Shown here: one piece after another, positions 36,598 through 45,495 of the stretch
Layout: every line of letters starts with the position of its first letter
How positions within the stretch are numbered: position 1 is the first letter of the stretch
Assembly (NCBI GenBank): GCA_017935145.1
Contig: JAGBIE010000015.1
Coordinates: forward strand, 1 to 64,000
Direction of reading: 5' to 3'
DNA: 64,000 nt
Source: Oscillospiraceae bacterium
Lineage (GTDB): Bacteria > Bacillota > Clostridia > Oscillospirales > Oscillospiraceae
Program-made: the position numbers and the translations under genes
Notes under the pieces: model-generated
What the model was told of the DNA's origin: nothing
The model's database searches: none
The model's input: the letters and a program-made list of their open reading frames with translations, nothing else

Positions 36598-36909
36598 TTA
36601 CAGCTTTATCTCAATCTCAACACCAGCGGGAATGTCGAGGGTGCTGATGGCTTCCACGACCTTCTGGTTGGGGTTGAGGATATCGATCAATCTCTTGTGG
36701 GTTCTGCGTTCGAACTGTTCGCGGGAATCCTTGTACTTATGAACAGCACGCAGGATGGTGACCACCTCTTTTTTGGTGGGCAGGGGGATGGGGCCGGAAA
36801 CGGTAGCGCCGTTGCGCTTGGCAGCTTCCACAATCTTCTCAGCGCTGTTGTCGATGAGAGTGTGGTCGTATGCCTTCAAACGAATGCGAATCATTTCTTG
36901 CTTTGCCAT
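36598..36909 (-). CDS. rpsJ: 30S ribosomal protein S10
   Basis: 103 residues, [20 protein letters not shown] start and [20 protein letters not shown]10 signatures. First gene of the S10 cluster in this window; rpsL/rpsG/fusA/tuf are not upstream, proS is. Confidence 0.98.
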   Translation of the reverse strand: MAKQEMIRIRLKAYDHTLIDNSAEKIVEAAKRNGATVSGPIPLPTKKEVVTILRAVHKYKDSREQFERRTHKRLIDILNPNQKVVEAISTLDIPAGVEIEIKL

Positions 36910-37197
36910 GGTGTGTTTCTTCCTTTCTTTTTGACGTACTCAGTCTACATGATGTTTGCCGCTGGGTACGGTCGGGAGTTCCAATCCGCTTTGCCGGGTG
37001 TATCACTCCATGCCATGAAAAATGACCGACAGAATTTGTCGGCCGATTCCTCACCATGGCGATATACGCACGGTTGGATCTCTCAGCCGCCCGATGACCG
37101 GACATACTCCGCAGAAGTTACCGTGAAAAACACGCAATCTCCTGCTTCATCGCATCTGCGCGCAGTTATATCCCAAACTCGCGCCCGAATATCATAC
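36910..37197 (-). promoter_or_regulatory. untranslated leader region of the S10 cluster
   Basis: About 290 bases without a gene between the proS terminator and rpsJ. It carries a hairpin GACCGACAGAATTTGTCGGCC (about 37024-37044) and other GC-rich self-complementary segments. The cluster promoter must lie here, but no convincing -35/-10 pair was fixed. A ribosomal-protein-binding leader is possible. Confidence 0.4.
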
Positions 37198-37232
37198 AAA
37201 AAAACCCCCTTGATGTCAAGAGGGTTTTTTGA
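37198..37232. terminator. terminator after proS
   Basis: Stem AAAACCCCCTTGA / TCAAGAGGGTTTT with runs of A and T; it separates proS from the ribosomal cluster. Confidence 0.9.
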
Positions 37233-37306
37233 TATTTTTCATAAATTTTTATATTATTTTTCGTCAAAACAGAGAATTTACACTTCCCTGCCCTTTTTGG
37301 GATCTA

Positions 37307-38749
37307 TTAGTAGGCCACGCCCCAGTAAATCATCTTTTTGGCGGGCTTACCGCAGATGGGACAGACATCGCCAAGATGCTCCTGCTCCAAGGGCATGCAA
37401 CGGGAGGACATGCCTGCCTCGTCCTTCATGCGCTTTTCGCACTCTACATCGCCACACCACATGGTTTTGATGAAACCGCCGTTTTCACTCTGCAGTTTCT
37501 TGGCTTCTTCCAAACTGTGGGCTTCGTAGGTGTGCTGGGTGAGGTTTTCCTTGGCCTTGTCGTACATGCCCTTTTGGATGAGAACCAGTTGTTCCTGAAC
37601 AGCGGTTTCCAAGTCATCCAAGGAAACGGCAATCTTTTCGCCATCATGACGGCGCACCAGCACGCACTGGTTATTTTCCAAATCGCGAGGACCGCATTCC
37701 ACACGCAGGGGCACGCCCTTCATTTCGTATTCGGCGCACTTCCAGCCCATGGAGTTGTCGCTATCGTCCAGTTTGACCCGCAGACCTGCCTTTACGAGGC
37801 GGTCTTTGAGGGCGTTTGCGCCTTCCAGCACGCCAGGCTTATGCTGGGCGATGGGCAGAACGATGACCTGAATGGGGGCAATCTTGGGAGGAAGCACCAA
37901 GCCGTTATTATCGCCGTGGGTCATAATCACAGCGCCAATCATGCGGGTGGTAGAGCCCCAAGAGGTCTGGTGGGGATACTGAATGGTATTATCGCGGCCT
38001 GTGAAGGTCACATCGTAAGCGCGGGAGAATTTATCGCCAAAGTAGTGGGAGGTGGCACCCTGCAGGGCCTTGCGGTCCTTCATCATGCACTCCACGGTGT
38101 AGGTGGCTTCTGCGCCGGCAAATTTTTCTTTATCCGTCTTGCGACCCTTGACCACGGGGATGGCCAAGACATTTTCATAGAAATCGGCATAGCAGTTGAG
38201 CTGCTGTTCGGTTTCTGCAATGGCTTCCTCAGCGGTTTCGTGGATGGTATGACCCTCCTGCCACCAGAATTCACGGCTACGGAGGAAGGGACGGGTGGTC
38301 TTTTCCCAGCGGATGACGGAGCACCACTGGTTATAGAGCATGGGCAGTTCCCGATAGGACTGGAGAATGTTGGACCAATGGTCGCAGAACATGGTCTCCG
38401 AAGTGGGACGGAAAGCAAGGCGCTCTTCCAGTTTTTCGCCACCGCCATGGGTCACCCAAGCGCACTCGGGGGCAAAGCCTTCCACCAATTCCCCTTCCCG
38501 CTTGAGCAGGCTTTCGGGAATCAGCACGGGCATAGCCACATTCACGTGGCCTGTTTTCTTAAACTCTGCATCCATAATGGACTGCATGTTCTCCCAAATG
38601 GCATAGCCATAGGGTCTTAAAATGGTAAAGCCCTTGACAGAGGCATACTCCACCAGTTCTGCCTTGCGACAGACATCGGTATACCATTGGGCAAAATCCA
38701 CCTCAATATCCGTAATGCTCTGGACCTTTTTATCGTTTGCCAAGTTCAT
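37307..38749 (-). CDS. proS: prolyl-tRNA synthetase (short ProS, zinc C-terminus)
   Basis: 480 residues of the class II, archaeal/eukaryote-like ProRS without the bacterial insertion editing domain. Visible are RPTSETMFCDHWSNI (motif 2 region), REFWWQEGHTIHET, the anticodon-binding domain with QVIVLPIAQHK, and a C-terminal zinc site (CGDVECEKRM, CPICGKPAKKMIYWGVAY). It charges tRNA-Pro. No T-box precedes it. Confidence 0.96.
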   Translation of the reverse strand: MNLANDKKVQSITDIEVDFAQWYTDVCRKAELVEYASVKGFTILRPYGYAIWENMQSIMDAEFKKTGHVNVAMPVLIPESLLKREGELVEGFAPECAWVTHGGGEKLEERLAFRPTSETMFCDHWSNILQSYRELPMLYNQWCSVIRWEKTTRPFLRSREFWWQEGHTIHETAEEAIAETEQQLNCYADFYENVLAIPVVKGRKTDKEKFAGAEATYTVECMMKDRKALQGATSHYFGDKFSRAYDVTFTGRDNTIQYPHQTSWGSTTRMIGAVIMTHGDNNGLVLPPKIAPIQVIVLPIAQHKPGVLEGANALKDRLVKAGLRVKLDDSDNSMGWKCAEYEMKGVPLRVECGPRDLENNQCVLVRRHDGEKIAVSLDDLETAVQEQLVLIQKGMYDKAKENLTQHTYEAHSLEEAKKLQSENGGFIKTMWCGDVECEKRMKDEAGMSSRCMPLEQEHLGDVCPICGKPAKKMIYWGVAY

Positions 38750-38837
38750 TCATCCTTTCGGGCATTCATTATATATATTCTATCACCTCTGTCAATCCCC
38801 CAGGCATAAGATGAATATCCCCACACAAGGAGGTGCT

Positions 38838-39017
38838 TTGACTTTGGATACTTATTCGATTGTCCTCGACCCACTCTGCGCAGAACTTTACCGCAAGGTG
38901 GCACAATGCGCCCAGCTTTCCACAGAGCAGGTGCTCTCCGATGCCCTCTGCCACATGGCAGGAATTTTAGCGGCAGAAGCTATTTTGCAAAAAGTCGCCT
39001 CTCCCCTGCCCCAGTGA
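38838..39017 (+). CDS. small hypothetical protein with TTG start
   Basis: A 59-residue open frame. AAGGAGGTG stands four bases before TTG 38838 (a second TTG is at 38844). The product is mostly helical, three or four Cys, DTYSIVLDPLCAELYRKVAQ then SDALCHMAGILAAEAILQK. No family is recognised. A terminator follows at once, which supports a real transcript. An ATG at 38811 in frame would add nine residues but lacks a ribosome site. Confidence 0.5.
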   Translation: MTLDTYSIVLDPLCAELYRKVAQCAQLSTEQVLSDALCHMAGILAAEAILQKVASPLPQ

Positions 39018-39048
39018 AAAAGCGTGGGCATCGCCCACGCTTTTGCGC
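39017..39048. terminator. bidirectional terminator
   Basis: Stem AAAAAGCGTGGGC / GCCCACGCTTTTG with ATC loop between the small ORF (+) and the AEC transporter (-). Confidence 0.85.
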
Positions 39049-39054
39049 TTTTCC

Positions 39055-40044
39055 TTAGAACGCGCCTGCTAATCGCAGGACAAATGTAAATAGGAACATG
39101 GTAAAGGCAGAGACCAAAGTGGACCACACCACCAGTTGTCCTGCCAAGACGGCATCGCCATCCATCTCCTGTGCCATGGGCACGGTGGTCATGGCAACGG
39201 GAGTGGCAAAGACAGACACAAAGCAGGCAAAGTGTGCCGCTTCAAACTGATTTCTCATAAAGAAGAATGCAATGCCGATGGCAATGAGGGGCACAATCAC
39301 CGTGCGCACCACAGTGCCGAAGAGAATTTCCCGTTTCAGTTCTGCTACGGCAGAGAGCTCAAACTGCGCGCCCAAAACCAAGAGCGCCATGGGGATGGCC
39401 AGTTCCGCCACATACTCTACCACTTCAAAGAGGGGTTTTATCTGTCCCAAACGGAAGGAGATGTCCACCTTATCCAAGAGGGGGCGCACCAGTACACACA
39501 CAAGACCTGCGGCAATGCCCAAAATCAGGGGATTTTTCAAAATGCCCAAAAGAATGCTCTTCACGCTGGGTTTTTCCCCACTGTCGCTGCCCAAAGCCGT
39601 CAAACTGATGACCGCCAAAATATTAAAAATGGGAATGACCGCCGCAGAGAGGATGGTAGCCGCTTCAGCGCCTGCTTGACCATAAAGAGATGCAGCCAAG
39701 GGGATGCCAATAAGGGAGTATCCAGAACGGAATGCCGCCTGCACCAACACGCCTCGCCCATTCTTCTTTTTCGCCACCATAATGGAAAAAGGAATGGCCA
39801 CAAGGAAAATCACAATGAGGGCAATAGAGACATAAAGCACAAAGCCGAAATCTACGTCGCCCAAAGAGCCCATATGATAAATGTTACGGAACAGCATGGT
39901 GGGCATAAACACCCGGAAGACCAGTTTGTTGGCATCCTTGGAAAATTTTCCGTCCATGAGTTTCATGCGCTTGAGGAAATAGCCCAGCGCCACCAAGAGC
40001 ACAATGGGCGCAACAGCACTCAGCGCAAAAATAAAGGAATCCAT
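39055..40044 (-). CDS. AEC family (auxin-efflux-carrier-like) permease
   Basis: A 329-residue membrane protein with about ten hydrophobic segments in two five-helix halves: PIVLLVALGYFLKRMKLM at the N-terminus, FRSGYSLIGIPLAASLYG in the middle and FATPVAMTTVPMAQ near the end. Bacterial members export or import malate, malonate and similar acids; the substrate here is unknown. The ATG at 40044 (MDSFIFALSAVAP) is the family start; the upstream frame is rejected. Confidence 0.85.
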   Translation of the reverse strand: MDSFIFALSAVAPIVLLVALGYFLKRMKLMDGKFSKDANKLVFRVFMPTMLFRNIYHMGSLGDVDFGFVLYVSIALIVIFLVAIPFSIMVAKKKNGRGVLVQAAFRSGYSLIGIPLAASLYGQAGAEAATILSAAVIPIFNILAVISLTALGSDSGEKPSVKSILLGILKNPLILGIAAGLVCVLVRPLLDKVDISFRLGQIKPLFEVVEYVAELAIPMALLVLGAQFELSAVAELKREILFGTVVRTVIVPLIAIGIAFFFMRNQFEAAHFACFVSVFATPVAMTTVPMAQEMDGDAVLAGQLVVWSTLVSAFTMFLFTFVLRLAGAF

Positions 40045-40160
40045 AAAAACATCTCTTTTCTCGCAATCCTGCGGCATTGTTGCAATGCGCAACGTTCCCA
40101 ATTATAGCACCATAGCAAAAAATCGCAATTCGCAAATGCACTAAAAATTTGCAAATTCCG

Positions 40161-40189
40161 TTGTTTTTATCGTTGGGATTTGCTATACT
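40161..40189 (+). promoter_or_regulatory. promoter of ychF
   Basis: TTGTTT (40161-40166), 17 bases, TATACT (40184-40189), 56 bases before the start codon. Confidence 0.65.
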
Positions 40190-40245
40190 GTATGGGATAT
40201 TACCCCCTGTGTTCTCTTAGAGAATGCGGAAAGGATGAAGAAGAT

Positions 40246-41340
40246 ATGAAATTAGGTATTGTGGGTCTGCCCAATGTGGGCAAAAGCACTCTCTTTAATG
40301 CCATCACCTCCGCTGGGGCAGAGGCCGCCAACTATCCCTTCTGCACCATCGACCCCAATGTGGGCATGGTCACCGTGCCCGACAAGCGCTTGGAGTGGCT
40401 GCGGGATGTGCATCAGCCCAAAAAGTTCACCCCCGCTGTCATCGAGTTTGTGGACATTGCGGGTCTGGTGAAGGGCGCTTCCAAGGGCGAAGGCTTGGGC
40501 AACAAGTTTCTCTCAAACATCCGCTCCACGGACGCCATTGTCCATGTGGTAAGATGCTTTGAAGATAGCAACATCACCCATGTGGAAGGCTCTACCGACC
40601 CCCTGCGGGATATTGAAATCATCAATTTGGAACTGGTCATGGCGGACATCGAAATGGTGGAGCGCCGTATTGACAAGGCGGAAAAGAGCGCCAAGGGCGA
40701 CAAGAAGTTCCTGAAAGAAGCCGAAGTGTTCAAGGGTCTTTTGGAACATCTCAACGAGGGTAAACTGGCTCGCACCTACGATTGCGCCCCCGATGAAGCA
40801 GAACTCATCGCCACATCCGACCTACTCACCCTCAAAAAGACCATCTACGCCGCCAATTTGGGCGAAGATGAGGTCTCCTCCCCCGAAAGTAGCCGTCATT
40901 TCATGGCGGTAAAAGAACTGGCCGACAAGGAAGGCAGTTTGGTGCTTCCCATCTGTGCCAAGTTGGAGGCAGACATTGCCGAGTTAGAGGACGAGGAAGA
41001 AAAGCAGATGTTCATGGAAGAACTGGGCATTGCCGAAAGCGGTCTGGACCGATTGATTCAGTGCTCCTATTCCCTTTTGGGTCTTATCTCCTTCCTGACG
41101 GCAGGTAGCGATGAATGCCGTGCGTGGACCATCAAAAAAGGCACCAAAGCGCCTCAAGCCGCAGGCAAAATCCACACGGACTTTGAGCGTGGCTTCATCC
41201 GTGCTGAGGTCATCTCCTTTGAGAACATGCAGGAGTGCCAGACCATGGCCAACGCCCGTGCCAAAGGCATGGTGCGCAGTGAAGGCAAGGAATACGTCAT
41301 GCAGGATGGCGACATTGTGAACTTCCTGTTCAACGTGTAA
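40246..41340 (+). CDS. ychF: redox-regulated ATPase YchF (Obg-like)
   Basis: 364 residues. G-domain: GLPNVGKSTLFNAIT (P-loop), DIAGLVKGASKGEGLGN (G3), then the helical insertion and a C-terminal TGS domain ending QDGDIVNFLFNV. YchF binds ATP in preference to GTP and associates with ribosomes. The ATG at 40246 follows GGAAAGGATG. Confidence 0.96.
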   Translation: MKLGIVGLPNVGKSTLFNAITSAGAEAANYPFCTIDPNVGMVTVPDKRLEWLRDVHQPKKFTPAVIEFVDIAGLVKGASKGEGLGNKFLSNIRSTDAIVHVVRCFEDSNITHVEGSTDPLRDIEIINLELVMADIEMVERRIDKAEKSAKGDKKFLKEAEVFKGLLEHLNEGKLARTYDCAPDEAELIATSDLLTLKKTIYAANLGEDEVSSPESSRHFMAVKELADKEGSLVLPICAKLEADIAELEDEEEKQMFMEELGIAESGLDRLIQCSYSLLGLISFLTAGSDECRAWTIKKGTKAPQAAGKIHTDFERGFIRAEVISFENMQECQTMANARAKGMVRSEGKEYVMQDGDIVNFLFNV

Positions 41341-41347
41341 TGTGAAA

Positions 41348-41382
41348 TAAAAAAGCACCGCTCGTGAGAGCGGTGCTTTTCT
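41348..41382. terminator. bidirectional terminator
   Basis: Stem AAAAGCACCGCTC / GAGCGGTGCTTTT with GTGA loop between ychF (+) and thrS (-). Confidence 0.9.
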
Positions 41383-41397
41383 TGTTTTGGAACGTTT

Positions 41398-43181
41398 TTA
41401 TTTCTTTTCCTTGTTGTCCACAACGGATTTGAGCAGGGCGTTGAAGTCCTCGAAGGTCATAGCGCCCAAGTCCTCGCCGGAGCGGTGACGGGGAGAAACA
41501 GTGCCGTTTTCCATATCGCGGTCGCCAACCACAATCATGTAGGGCACTTTTTCCAAAGTGGCTTCACGAATCTTCTTGCCAATCTTTTCGTTGCGATAGT
41601 CCACCTCAGCGCGGAAGCCCTGTGCACAGAGTTTGGTGCAGAGTTCACCGCAGTAATCGGCAGCGCGGTCGGTGACAGGCAGGAAACGAACCTGCTCGGG
41701 TGCCATCCAAGTGGGCAGAGCACCAGCATACTTTTCAATAAGATATGCCAAGGTGCGTTCGTAGCAACCCAAGGAGGTGCGGTGGATGATATAGGGCAGT
41801 GCCTTTTCACCATTTTCGTCAATGTAGTACATGCCGAATTTGGCGGCAAGAAGCATGTCAATCTGGATGGTGACGATGGTATCTTCCTTGCCAAAGACGT
41901 TCTTATACTGGATATCCAGTTTAGGTCCGTAGAAAGCGGCTTCGTCGATACCGATTTCGTACTTGACACCCAGTTTATCCAAAATTTCGCCCATAACCCG
42001 CTGTGCTTCGTTCCACTGCTCGGCAGTGCCTTCATACTTGGCGGTGTTGTTGGGATCCCACTGGGAGAAGCGGAAGGTGCAGTTTTCCAGCATACCAACG
42101 GTATCCAGACAGTATTTTGCCAGTTCCAGACAGCCATTGAATTCTTCTTCCAACTGGTCGGGACGGAGCACCAAGTGACCCTCAGAAATGGTGAACTGAC
42201 GCACACGGATGAGACCGTGCATTTCGCCACTGTCTTCATTGCGGAAGAGGGTGGAAGTTTCACCCAAACGCATGGGCAAATCGCGATAACTACGGGCGCG
42301 GTTGAGGAAGACCTGATACTGGAAGGGGCAGGTCATGGGACGCAGGGCAAAGCATTCTTTTTCTTCATCATTGGGGTCGCCCAAGATGAACATGCCGTCC
42401 TGATAATGATCCCAGTGGCCGGAGATTTTGTAAAGGTCGCTCTTTGCCATGAGGGGAGTCTTGGTGAGCAGATAGCCACGCTTCTGTTCTTCGTCCTCAA
42501 TCCAGCGTTGCAGAGTTTGCACCGTGCGAGCGCCCTTGGGGAGCAGAATGGGCAGACCCTGACCGATGACATCCACCGTGGTGAAATATTCCAGTTCACG
42601 ACCCAGTTTGTTGTGGTCGCGTTTCAGGGCTTCTTCCCGCTGAGCGATGTATTCATCCAGTTCTTCCTTTTAGGGAAGGCAACAGCATAGATACGCTGGA
42701 GCATCTTGCGATTAGAGTCGCCACGCCAGTAAGCGCCCGTGGCGGAGGTGAGCTTTACCGCGTTGCCCTTGATTCTGCCCGTGGAGTCCAAGTGAGGACC
42801 AGCACACAGGTCGGTGAATTCACCCTGCTTGTAGAAGGAAATGGTTGCATCCTCGGGCAGGTCGTTAATCAGTTCCACCTTGTAGGGCTCGTCTTTCATC
42901 AGTTCCAGAGCCTCTGCACGGGGCAGTTCAAAGCGCTCCAAGTGGAGTTTTTCTTTGCAGATTTTCCGCATTTCCGCCTCGATGGCTTCCAAATGCTCTT
43001 GGGTGAAATTGAAGGGTGCATCGAAATCGTAGTAGAAGCCGTTTTCGATGGCAGGACCGATGGCCAGTTTCACCTCGGGATACAGGCGCTTGACCGCCTG
43101 CGCCATCACATGGGAGCAGGTGTGCCAATAGGTTTTGCGGTATTCGGGGTTTTCAAAGGTATAGATGTTTTCTTCGGACAT
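41398..43181 (-). CDS. thrS: threonyl-tRNA synthetase, frameshifted in this sequence
   Basis: The gene begins [17 protein letters not shown] at 43181 without the usual N-terminal TGS domain, then the editing domain ([29 protein letters not shown]). The frame breaks at the T-run 42668-42671: coding strand CCTAAAAGG should be CCTAAAAAGG, after which [18 protein letters not shown] continues in the next frame into the class II catalytic core and anticodon domain to 41398. Restoring one A gives about 594 residues. A homopolymer deletion in an otherwise perfect essential gene suggests sequence error. A Thr T-box leader precedes it. Confidence 0.9.
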
Positions 43182-43206
43182 GATAAGTGCCTCCTTTTGG
43201 ATTTAG

Positions 43207-43452
43207 GGGCGAAAAAAATCACCCCTGAAAGTTTTCAGGGGTGAGATAAATCCCACGGTTCCACCCTGCTTACGGCTATGCCGTCGCTCGTGACCTCTGT
43301 AACGGGAGGGCCCGTCCGAACATACTTTCATTTCCGTTCGGCGGCTCAGAAGTGGTCTTGGGCAAAACCATCGGCAGAAGCACTTCCAGCAACTGTGCTC
43401 CCTCTCTGGGCGTAGGATTTTGCTTACTTTCTTCGTCAAAGCCTTTTGCTGT
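43207..43452 (-). promoter_or_regulatory. T-box leader of thrS, Thr specifier (ACC)
   Basis: Minus strand: Stem I with AGAGAG, ACC at 43354-43356 followed by six bases and GAGCC, the T-box AGGGTGGAACCGTGGG (43252-43267) and the terminator ATCACCCCTGAAA / TTTCAGGGGTGAT with T-run (43212-43244). ACC is a threonine codon and the gene is thrS, so this fixes the specifier position used to read the other three leaders. Confidence 0.95.
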
Positions 43453-43456
43453 GGAT

Positions 43457-43486
43457 AATATAGCACCAAAAAACCCAATTTGTCAA
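43457..43486 (-). promoter_or_regulatory. promoter of the thrS leader
   Basis: Minus strand TTGACA (43481-43486), 18 bases, TATATT (43457-43462). Confidence 0.7.
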
Positions 43487-43498
43487 CTGTAAGTCCCA

Positions 43499-43527
43499 TT
43501 GAAAATCATGAAAAATGGTGCTATATT
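43499..43527 (+). promoter_or_regulatory. promoter of rsmA
   Basis: TTGAAA (43499-43504), 17 bases, TATATT (43522-43527). Confidence 0.65.
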
Positions 43528-43560
43528 AGGGTAAAACCGCCACAGAAAGGAGAAATTACC

Positions 43561-44418
43561 TTGAATCTGTGCAACATTGAGGAAATCAAATCTTTGCTGA
43601 GCCGACACGGCTTTCATTTTTCCAAGGCCAAGGGGCAGAATTTCCTCACCCAAAATTGGGTGGTGCGGGAAATTGCCGAGGGCGCAGGCATTGACGAAAC
43701 CTGCGGTGTGCTGGAAGTTGGCCCTGGTATTGGTCCTCTAACCAAGGAACTTTGCCTCAGCGCCAAAAAGGTGGTTGCGGTGGAGGTGGACACCTCTCTC
43801 AAGCCTATTTTGGCGGAAACCATGGCGGAGTTTGATAATTTGGAAATTCTCTTTGCCGATGTGATGAAGCAGGACATCGCTGCTTTGGTGCAGGAAAAAT
43901 TTAAAGGGCTTCGTCCCATGGCTTGCGCCAATCTGCCCTACTATATTACAAGCCCCATTTTATCCTTGCTACTGGAAAGCCGTCAGTTTGAAAGCGTGAC
44001 GGTGATGATTCAAAAAGAGGTGGCCCAGCGTATCTGCGCCAAGGCAGGCACGGCGGACTACAGCGCCTTTACGGTGTTCTGCAACTACTACGCAGAGCCC
44101 GAAATTCTCTTTGATGTGCCCCCCTCCTGCTTTATCCCCCAGCCTAAAGTAACCTCTGCAGTGATTACCATGAACACAAGAAAAGAGCCCCCCTGCCCCA
44201 TCACGGACGAGAAGCTCTTTTTTAAAGTGGTCAAAGCCAGTTTTGCCATGCGGAGAAAGACCTTGGTCAACGGTCTTGCCGCCGCATTCGGGCAGTTCAG
44301 TAAAGCGGAACTCACAGAGGTACTCGCCCACTGCGGATTTTCCGAAAATATTCGTGGCGAAACCTTGGATATTGCAAGATTTGCCAAGATTGCAAATCGT
44401 CTTGCAGAAATGATGTAA
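43561..44418 (+). CDS. rsmA: 16S rRNA dimethyladenosine transferase
   Basis: 285 residues. AdoMet motif VLEVGPGIGPLTKEL (about 50-64), the target-base motif NLPYYITSPI and a C-terminal helical domain with KASFAMRRKTLVN. It dimethylates two adenosines near the 3' end of 16S rRNA. The TTG at 43561 is nine bases after AAAGGAG; no in-frame ATG fits. Confidence 0.95.
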   Translation: MNLCNIEEIKSLLSRHGFHFSKAKGQNFLTQNWVVREIAEGAGIDETCGVLEVGPGIGPLTKELCLSAKKVVAVEVDTSLKPILAETMAEFDNLEILFADVMKQDIAALVQEKFKGLRPMACANLPYYITSPILSLLLESRQFESVTVMIQKEVAQRICAKAGTADYSAFTVFCNYYAEPEILFDVPPSCFIPQPKVTSAVITMNTRKEPPCPITDEKLFFKVVKASFAMRRKTLVNGLAAAFGQFSKAELTEVLAHCGFSENIRGETLDIARFAKIANRLAEMM

Positions 44419-44421
44419 ACC

Positions 44422-45108
44422 TCACAGCCGTACCTGCAAAGGTGCGGCTGCTTTGATTGTATCGGGCGTGACAGCGCAGGTGACGGCGTGGATTTCCACG
44501 CCCTTTTCATGGGCATTGCGCAAGGCTTGGGCGAAGGCGGGGTCGGTTTTCTCGTTGGGGCTGACAAAAAGGACATCCTCCATCTGCACCACAAAGAGCA
44601 CAAAAGCGCGGTAGCCCTCCAAGGTAGCACGGGTCAGTTCCTGCAAGTGTCGTGCGCCCCGCTGGGTGGGTGCATCGGGGAAATAGCAAGCGTTCGCTTC
44701 TTCCAAGGTGACACCTTTGACCTCCAAATAGCCCTTTTGACCCTTTTGGTCCTCCAAGTAGAAGTCAAAGCGGGATTGTCCAAAAAACTGCTCCCGTTTG
44801 AGGGTTTTGGGGATAAAACCAAGACCACCCTGCAAAATCCACTCCTCCGCCACATCATTGGGAATTTGAGAGTCCATATTGATGCAACGCTTTCCCTTTT
44901 GCACCGCAATGAGGGAGTAGGGGGTTTTTCGGGCGGGATTTTGGCTTTTTTCGCACCAAACGGTGGCGTTGGGGGTGAGAAGTTCTTTGCATCTGCCTGT
45001 GTTTTTCACATGACAGATGACCTCTTGCCCATCTATCTCCACATGGGCAATAAAGCGGTTGGGACGGCGAAGAAAGCGCCCCTGCACCATATTTTCGTAT
45101 TGGGGCAT
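44422..45108 (-). CDS. sfsA: sugar fermentation stimulation protein SfsA
   Basis: 228 residues, with FIAHVEIDGQEVICHVKNTG, GRCKELLTPNATVW, SRFDFYLED and YLEVKGVTLEE, the SfsA pattern with nuclease-like fold. Function is unsettled; DNA binding was reported in E. coli. The ATG at 45108 follows GGAGGCGATTAAG; the open frame running upstream over the tRNA is rejected. Confidence 0.93.
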   Translation of the reverse strand: MPQYENMVQGRFLRRPNRFIAHVEIDGQEVICHVKNTGRCKELLTPNATVWCEKSQNPARKTPYSLIAVQKGKRCINMDSQIPNDVAEEWILQGGLGFIPKTLKREQFFGQSRFDFYLEDQKGQKGYLEVKGVTLEEANACYFPDAPTQRGARHLQELTRATLEGYRAFVLFVVQMEDVLFVSPNEKTDPAFAQALRNAHEKGVEIHAVTCAVTPDTIKAAAPLQVRL

Positions 45109-45194
45109 CTTAATCGCCTCCTTTATGGGGACATTGTAGCAAGAAATCCCCTTGGCGTAAAGAATAATTCTTGCGCCTTTTGGCAAAATAAGTC

Positions 45195-45222
45195 TTGACA
45201 AATTTTCGCCACTGGATATAAT
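45195..45222 (+). promoter_or_regulatory. tRNA-Gln promoter
   Basis: TTGACA (45195-45200), 16 bases, TATAAT (45217-45222), 12 bases before the tRNA. Confidence 0.8.
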
Positions 45223-45234
45223 AATAAGGCGCAT

Positions 45235-45308
45235 AGGGGATTTGTGTAACGGTAGCACACCGGACTCTGACTCCGTTTGCGGGGGTTCGAATCCCTCATC
45301 CCCTGCCA
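45235..45308 (+). tRNA. tRNA-Gln (anticodon CUG)
   Basis: Acceptor AGGGGAT / ATCCCCT (45235-45241 and 45298-45304), discriminator G, encoded CCA (45306-45308). D-loop with GGTA, anticodon stem CGGA/TCCG around the loop CTCTGAC giving CUG, and T-arm GGGGGTTCGAATCCC. It reads CAG codons. Confidence 0.95.
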
Positions 45309-45348
45309 AAAACACTACTCACACTTTCGTGTGGGTAGTGTTTTTTTG
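45309..45348 (+). terminator. terminator after tRNA-Gln
   Basis: Stem AACACTACTCACAC / GTGTGGGTAGTGTT with TTTC loop and T-run. Confidence 0.9.
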
Positions 45349-45427
45349 TTTTATAGGGAGGGATTCGAACATCTAAATGCAACTGTCCAGTGGACAGTTG
45401 GCGACCTGCCAAAAGATGCGCAGGCTC

Positions 45428-45458
45428 TTGACATCTGTGTAAAATCGTGTGATATACT
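45428..45458 (+). promoter_or_regulatory. candidate promoter of the acyltransferase-like gene
   Basis: TTGACA (45428-45433), a 19-base spacer and TATACT (45453-45458). The spacer is long. Confidence 0.5.
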
Positions 45459-45495
45459 ACATGGTAGAAACCTGTGCCCTAGGAGAGATGCGCGC

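Noticed and set aside
42660-42680. Programmed ribosomal frameshift in thrS
   Set aside because: Only a short A-run, no conserved slippery heptamer with downstream pseudoknot, and no known programmed shift in thrS.
43207-43452. Coding ORF on the minus strand over the thrS leader
   Set aside because: The sequence is a T-box with specifier, antiterminator and terminator, which explains it fully.
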